From positions 4,464,001 to 4,528,000 of the forward strand of contig NZ_CP107036.1 of assembly GCF_029542085.1 (NCBI RefSeq): a stretch of 64,000 nt of DNA, read 5' to 3'. The notes beneath the pieces were generated by a model, which was not told the DNA's origin, did not search any database, and saw nothing but the letters and a program-made list of their open reading frames with translations. Source of the DNA: Sphingobacterium sp. ML3W (GTDB taxonomy: Bacteria; Bacteroidota; Bacteroidia; Sphingobacteriales; Sphingobacteriaceae). A program made the translations under genes and the position numbers. Position 1 is the stretch's first letter, and every line of letters begins with the position of its first letter. Shown here one piece after another: positions 61,747 through 64,000 of the stretch.

Positions 61747-62574
61747 TTACAATTTGTGGCGAATATCCATCATCTCCAATCTTCTATGGAGTTCATCAGC
61801 ACGTGGTTTTGAAACAGATAGAAACTTTGGTCCGACAGTGACTCCTTCCAGGCTCACTTTTCTAACATAGTTTAAATTAATGAATACAGACTGATCGATC
61901 CGAACAAATCTCGGATCTTGCTGGAGTAGATCTTCCATGTCTATCATCCTTTTGTTGAGCACCCCCAGCAAGACAAATTGATCATTTGGCCTAAGCGCGT
62001 AAAAATGAATGTAATTATATAATTTTTCTAAATAAGCAATTTCCGCAAGTGCGACCGGGACTTTTGCATATTCCCTTTTATTTTCAGGATTCTTTCGCAT
62101 TGGAGGACCATTCTTTCGTGCAAGATGCAGTTCGCTTTTTGGGTCAACAAAATCCAGAAAGATCGTCGGTTCGGTCTTGGGGGACCGATCAGCACTACTG
62201 GCGGAGGCCTTACTTTGTAAGTGCTTTAACAAGCCCAGCAATTCATCCACTTCAACGGGCTTGGACAGGAGACCATCAACATGCACTTTATAGCCCTTTA
62301 AAGCATAATTATCAGCATATCCGGTGATAAAAACAAAATGAGAACAGTAACAGCGGATTCGCTCAATCGCGTCAAATCCCGAATATTCCGGCATCTCAAT
62401 ATCGCAGAATATAATATAAACTTTCTCCTCCGCATTTAAAAAATACAATTCGGCATCTCTTACCGAGGTAAATTTACCATGTATCTGAAATAAGCCAAGC
62501 TCTTCCAATACGGCGGCTGTATCCTCCAGTGCACCATACAGATCATCGATTATAACAACGGGAAATTTGCCCAT
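61747..62574 (-). CDS. LytTR-family response regulator
   Basis: 275 residues from the ATG at 62574; a GTG 24 bp earlier is in frame but less likely. The receiver domain has 'PVVIIDDLYGALED', the phospho-Asp in 'YIIFCDIEMPEYSGFDAIERI' and 'LLSKPVEVDELL'. The LytTR DNA-binding domain (about 165-268) has 'YAKVPVALAEIAYLEKLYNYIHFYAL' and 'RFVRIDQSVFINLNYVRKV'. It is divergent from the gene set that starts at 62713, 138 bp away, a plausible target. Confidence 0.93.
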   Translation of the reverse strand: MGKFPVVIIDDLYGALEDTAAVLEELGLFQIHGKFTSVRDAELYFLNAEEKVYIIFCDIEMPEYSGFDAIERIRCYCSHFVFITGYADNYALKGYKVHVDGLLSKPVEVDELLGLLKHLQSKASASSADRSPKTEPTIFLDFVDPKSELHLARKNGPPMRKNPENKREYAKVPVALAEIAYLEKLYNYIHFYALRPNDQFVLLGVLNKRMIDMEDLLQQDPRFVRIDQSVFINLNYVRKVSLEGVTVGPKFLSVSKPRADELHRRLEMMDIRHKL

Positions 62575-62712
62575 AATAGGTTTATGTTGATTGATCACAA
62601 AAATAGTTATAGCCGTAAAGTAAATAATTACATCGGTATAAACAAATAGTTAACCCCAAGTTATCCCTTGATTTTAACAATTTAAAGAAACAAACAAAAA
62701 AACACTTATATC

Positions 62713-62925
62713 ATGAAACAACCCAAGTTATTCAGCTATCTCATTTGCGCAGGCCCCTTTTTTGCGATGAATGTCACACCTAATCCCATCATGCCCGGGC
62801 AGGAAATAAACAACAAAAATTACATACACCTGAAAACGGTGGAGAATCCCATTCAAGATGGACTATCTACCCGCTTATTCTTTCCCTCCTCACCCAAAGA
62901 ACAGTTCACAAAACATTCGAAATAA
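62713..62925 (+). CDS. Small peptide gene upstream of HTTM set
   Basis: 70 residues. A hydrophobic N-terminal part ('KLFSYLICAGPFFAMNV') is followed by a polar, Asn/Pro-rich tail with 'PGQEINNKNYIHLKTVENPIQDG' and a basic end. The hydrophobic part might be a signal or anchor. No homologue is known to me. It starts 23 bp before the next coding frame ends its gap and is in line with the 167-residue protein and the HTTM gene, so the three are probably one transcript. Confidence 0.55.
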   Translation: MKQPKLFSYLICAGPFFAMNVTPNPIMPGQEINNKNYIHLKTVENPIQDGLSTRLFFPSSPKEQFTKHSK

Positions 62926-62948
62926 CGACAGTTGCCTTATTGAAACCT

Positions 62949-63452
62949 ATGCTAAGACTGATTTTTGCCCTAGGCTGTGCCATACATTTCTGTATGGCAT
63001 CAGCCTACAATCTGCGGATCATTTTTAAACTTCCTGATCATTTGCCAGAAATATTCGAGTTCGCTTGCCTATATCAGGACCTCGCAGGCCTGAGTGGAGG
63101 CTATACTTTCTATGGCCCCAGCGTAGGAATGCAGATACAGCTTGAATATATCCAATATCAAAAGGGTAAAGCAACTCTGCTGAGCGAACCGCGCATACAA
63201 AGTGCTACCGGAATGCTCCGGCTCAACAGTTACCTGCAATTGGGTTCATCATTCGTTGACAGCAGTCAGTCTTATCTACAGGATCGGGCGCGTACATCAA
63301 TCAGTAATCTAACAGGCGGTCTGTCCGATATTGTGGCTGCCGACAGCATTTCATGTCGTTTAATAACGAAATATATACCAGCATTAGTTCAAAAAGGTGA
63401 GCCGCACCTTTCATCCCAGTACATCATTCTTTTTGAGTATATCAAAAATTAA
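62949..63452 (+). CDS. Secreted or membrane partner of HTTM protein
   Basis: 167 residues from the ATG at 62949 (a TTG three codons earlier is in frame). A hydrophobic N-terminus ('LRLIFALGCAIHFCMASAY') is followed by 'CLYQDLAGLSGGYTFYGPSVGMQIQLEYI', which resembles the 'G.YgFfaPnv' segment seen in proteins that accompany HTTM membrane proteins (DUF5819-like). It is 4 bp before the HTTM gene. The function is unknown; a role in the same membrane complex is inferred. Confidence 0.6.
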   Translation: MLRLIFALGCAIHFCMASAYNLRIIFKLPDHLPEIFEFACLYQDLAGLSGGYTFYGPSVGMQIQLEYIQYQKGKATLLSEPRIQSATGMLRLNSYLQLGSSFVDSSQSYLQDRARTSISNLTGGLSDIVAADSISCRLITKYIPALVQKGEPHLSSQYIILFEYIKN

Positions 63453-63456
63453 GGTT

Positions 63457-64000
63457 ATGAACAAGGAAGAACAGCTAAGCACCGATACGATCCTACCTAT
63501 TATGTCTAGGGGACTGGGCCTGCTATTGGCCATAGACATGTGGCGGCTATGGCCAGACCTCAGTATGCTATTTGGCCAGGGTACTTTCCTGGAAGAGCAC
63601 AGCATTTCATGGCAGCAAAGACCAGATACACTATCCATCCACACCCTGATTTCCAATTTGCCGGAGTACACACTAGCCAGCCTAGAATGGATCCATTTCT
63701 TTGGCTTGCTGTACATCATCTGTGGGTTAGCCTTGTTTTTTGACCACTATCGCAGAGCCGCAATGCTGGGGCTCATTATATTGCATTATCTTTTTTTTAT
63801 CGCCAACTATACCTGGAGCTACGGAGCAGATTATCTCGCACAGACAGGTTTGTTTACCGGTTTCATATTCTGTTGTTTCGGAAGTCGTGGATTACGTCAC
63901 CAAAGATGGGCCAGACTTGGGTCCACAGTATTTAGGTTGCAGCTTACTGTCGTGTATTTTTTTGCCGGCTTGGGTAAAGCCATTGGCCCCACTTGGTGGA
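63457..64000 (+). CDS. HTTM-domain membrane protein, 3' part outside the window
   Basis: ATG at 63457, open to the window end, 181 residues visible. Helices are seen at about 16-28, 78-93, 100-120, 128-145 and 160-175. The text 'LPEYTLASLEWIHFFGLLYIICGLALF' and the end 'VVYFFAGLGKAIGPTWW' match the HTTM (horizontally transferred transmembrane) domain, whose best-known member is vitamin K-dependent gamma-glutamyl carboxylase. Most bacterial HTTM proteins have no proven activity. It overlaps no other gene and follows the partner-like gene by 4 bp. Confidence 0.8.
   Translation, partial: MNKEEQLSTDTILPIMSRGLGLLLAIDMWRLWPDLSMLFGQGTFLEEHSISWQQRPDTLSIHTLISNLPEYTLASLEWIHFFGLLYIICGLALFFDHYRRAAMLGLIILHYLFFIANYTWSYGADYLAQTGLFTGFIFCCFGSRGLRHQRWARLGSTVFRLQLTVVYFFAGLGKAIGPTWW

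Noticed and set aside
62713..62925. RiPP precursor peptide for the HTTM protein
   Set aside because: No double-Gly leader, cleavage motif or maturation enzyme was seen; the idea is kept only as a low-support finding.
1..64000. CRISPR arrays, rRNA or tRNA genes
   Set aside because: No regularly spaced direct repeats, no rRNA-like sequence and no cloverleaf with a CCA-type 3' end were noticed by eye; a covariance-model scan was not possible here.

Overview
The window looks like a chromosome segment from the phylum Bacteroidota, most likely Sphingobacteriaceae (Sphingobacterium-like). The signs are a SusC/SusD pair with a fasciclin-type lipoprotein, many 'xSSC' lipoproteins, GldL/GldM motor proteins, DUF4625 and DUF4249 lipoproteins next to TonB-dependent receptors, at least one clean TTG-N19-TAnnTTTG promoter, moderate-to-low GC, and almost no Shine-Dalgarno sequences. 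I assign the taxon from gene content only. I saw no rRNA, tRNA, CRISPR array or complete insertion sequence.

Layout. 1-5.2 kb (-): SusC/SusD-type nutrient uptake locus with the start of a fasciclin lipoprotein gene. 5.8-8.9 kb (-): signal peptidase I and two envelope proteins. 9.0-12.9 kb (+): TonB receptor plus two His-rich DUF4625 lipoproteins behind a promoter flanked by two operator-like palindromes, probably metal uptake. 13.0-15.5 kb (-): PepSY-like protein and an OmpR-type two-component system. 15.7-19.4 kb (+): AraC regulator and two CodA-like amidohydrolases, one with a Tat-like signal. 19.6 kb (-): acyltransferase. 20.8-27.1 kb: a chaperone/usher-like surface fibre locus (pilin-like subunit, chaperone-like protein and three-repeat tip-like protein on +; usher-like barrel and LuxR-type regulator on -). 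27.5-35.4 kb: dTDP-rhamnose synthesis, a CapD-type dehydratase, a glycosyltransferase and a CpsB-type phosphatase. 35.6-40.6 kb: two divergent fimbrillin-like lipoprotein genes, each preceded by a related 57-residue small ORF. 41.0-44.2 kb (-): outer membrane protein, papain-like protease, acyltransferase. 44.5-47.6 kb (+): TonB receptor/DUF4249 pair. 47.6 kb (-): EEP-family phosphodiesterase. 49.1-51.4 kb (+): gldL-gldM without gldK or gldN. 51.7-53.5 kb (+): HTH protein and a protein of HNH-associated repeats. 53.6-57.9 kb: small lipoprotein, small ORF, TetR regulator, AONS-family PLP enzyme, CsbD, Rpn-family nuclease. 58.1-60.5 kb (-): phage-like small cassette (HTH, FN3, DUF5675, two small proteins). 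60.7-62.6 kb (-): LytS/LytTR two-component system. 62.7-64.0 kb (+): small peptide, HTTM-partner-like protein and the start of an HTTM membrane protein.

Most genes serve the cell envelope: import through TonB receptors, surface fibres, polysaccharide synthesis and the type IX secretion motor. The parts most worth following up are the chaperone/usher-like locus (20.8-27.1 kb), the paired 57-residue ORFs (37.2 and 38.6 kb), the operator-flanked metal-uptake promoter (9.07-9.12 kb) and the gldLM/HNH-repeat region.
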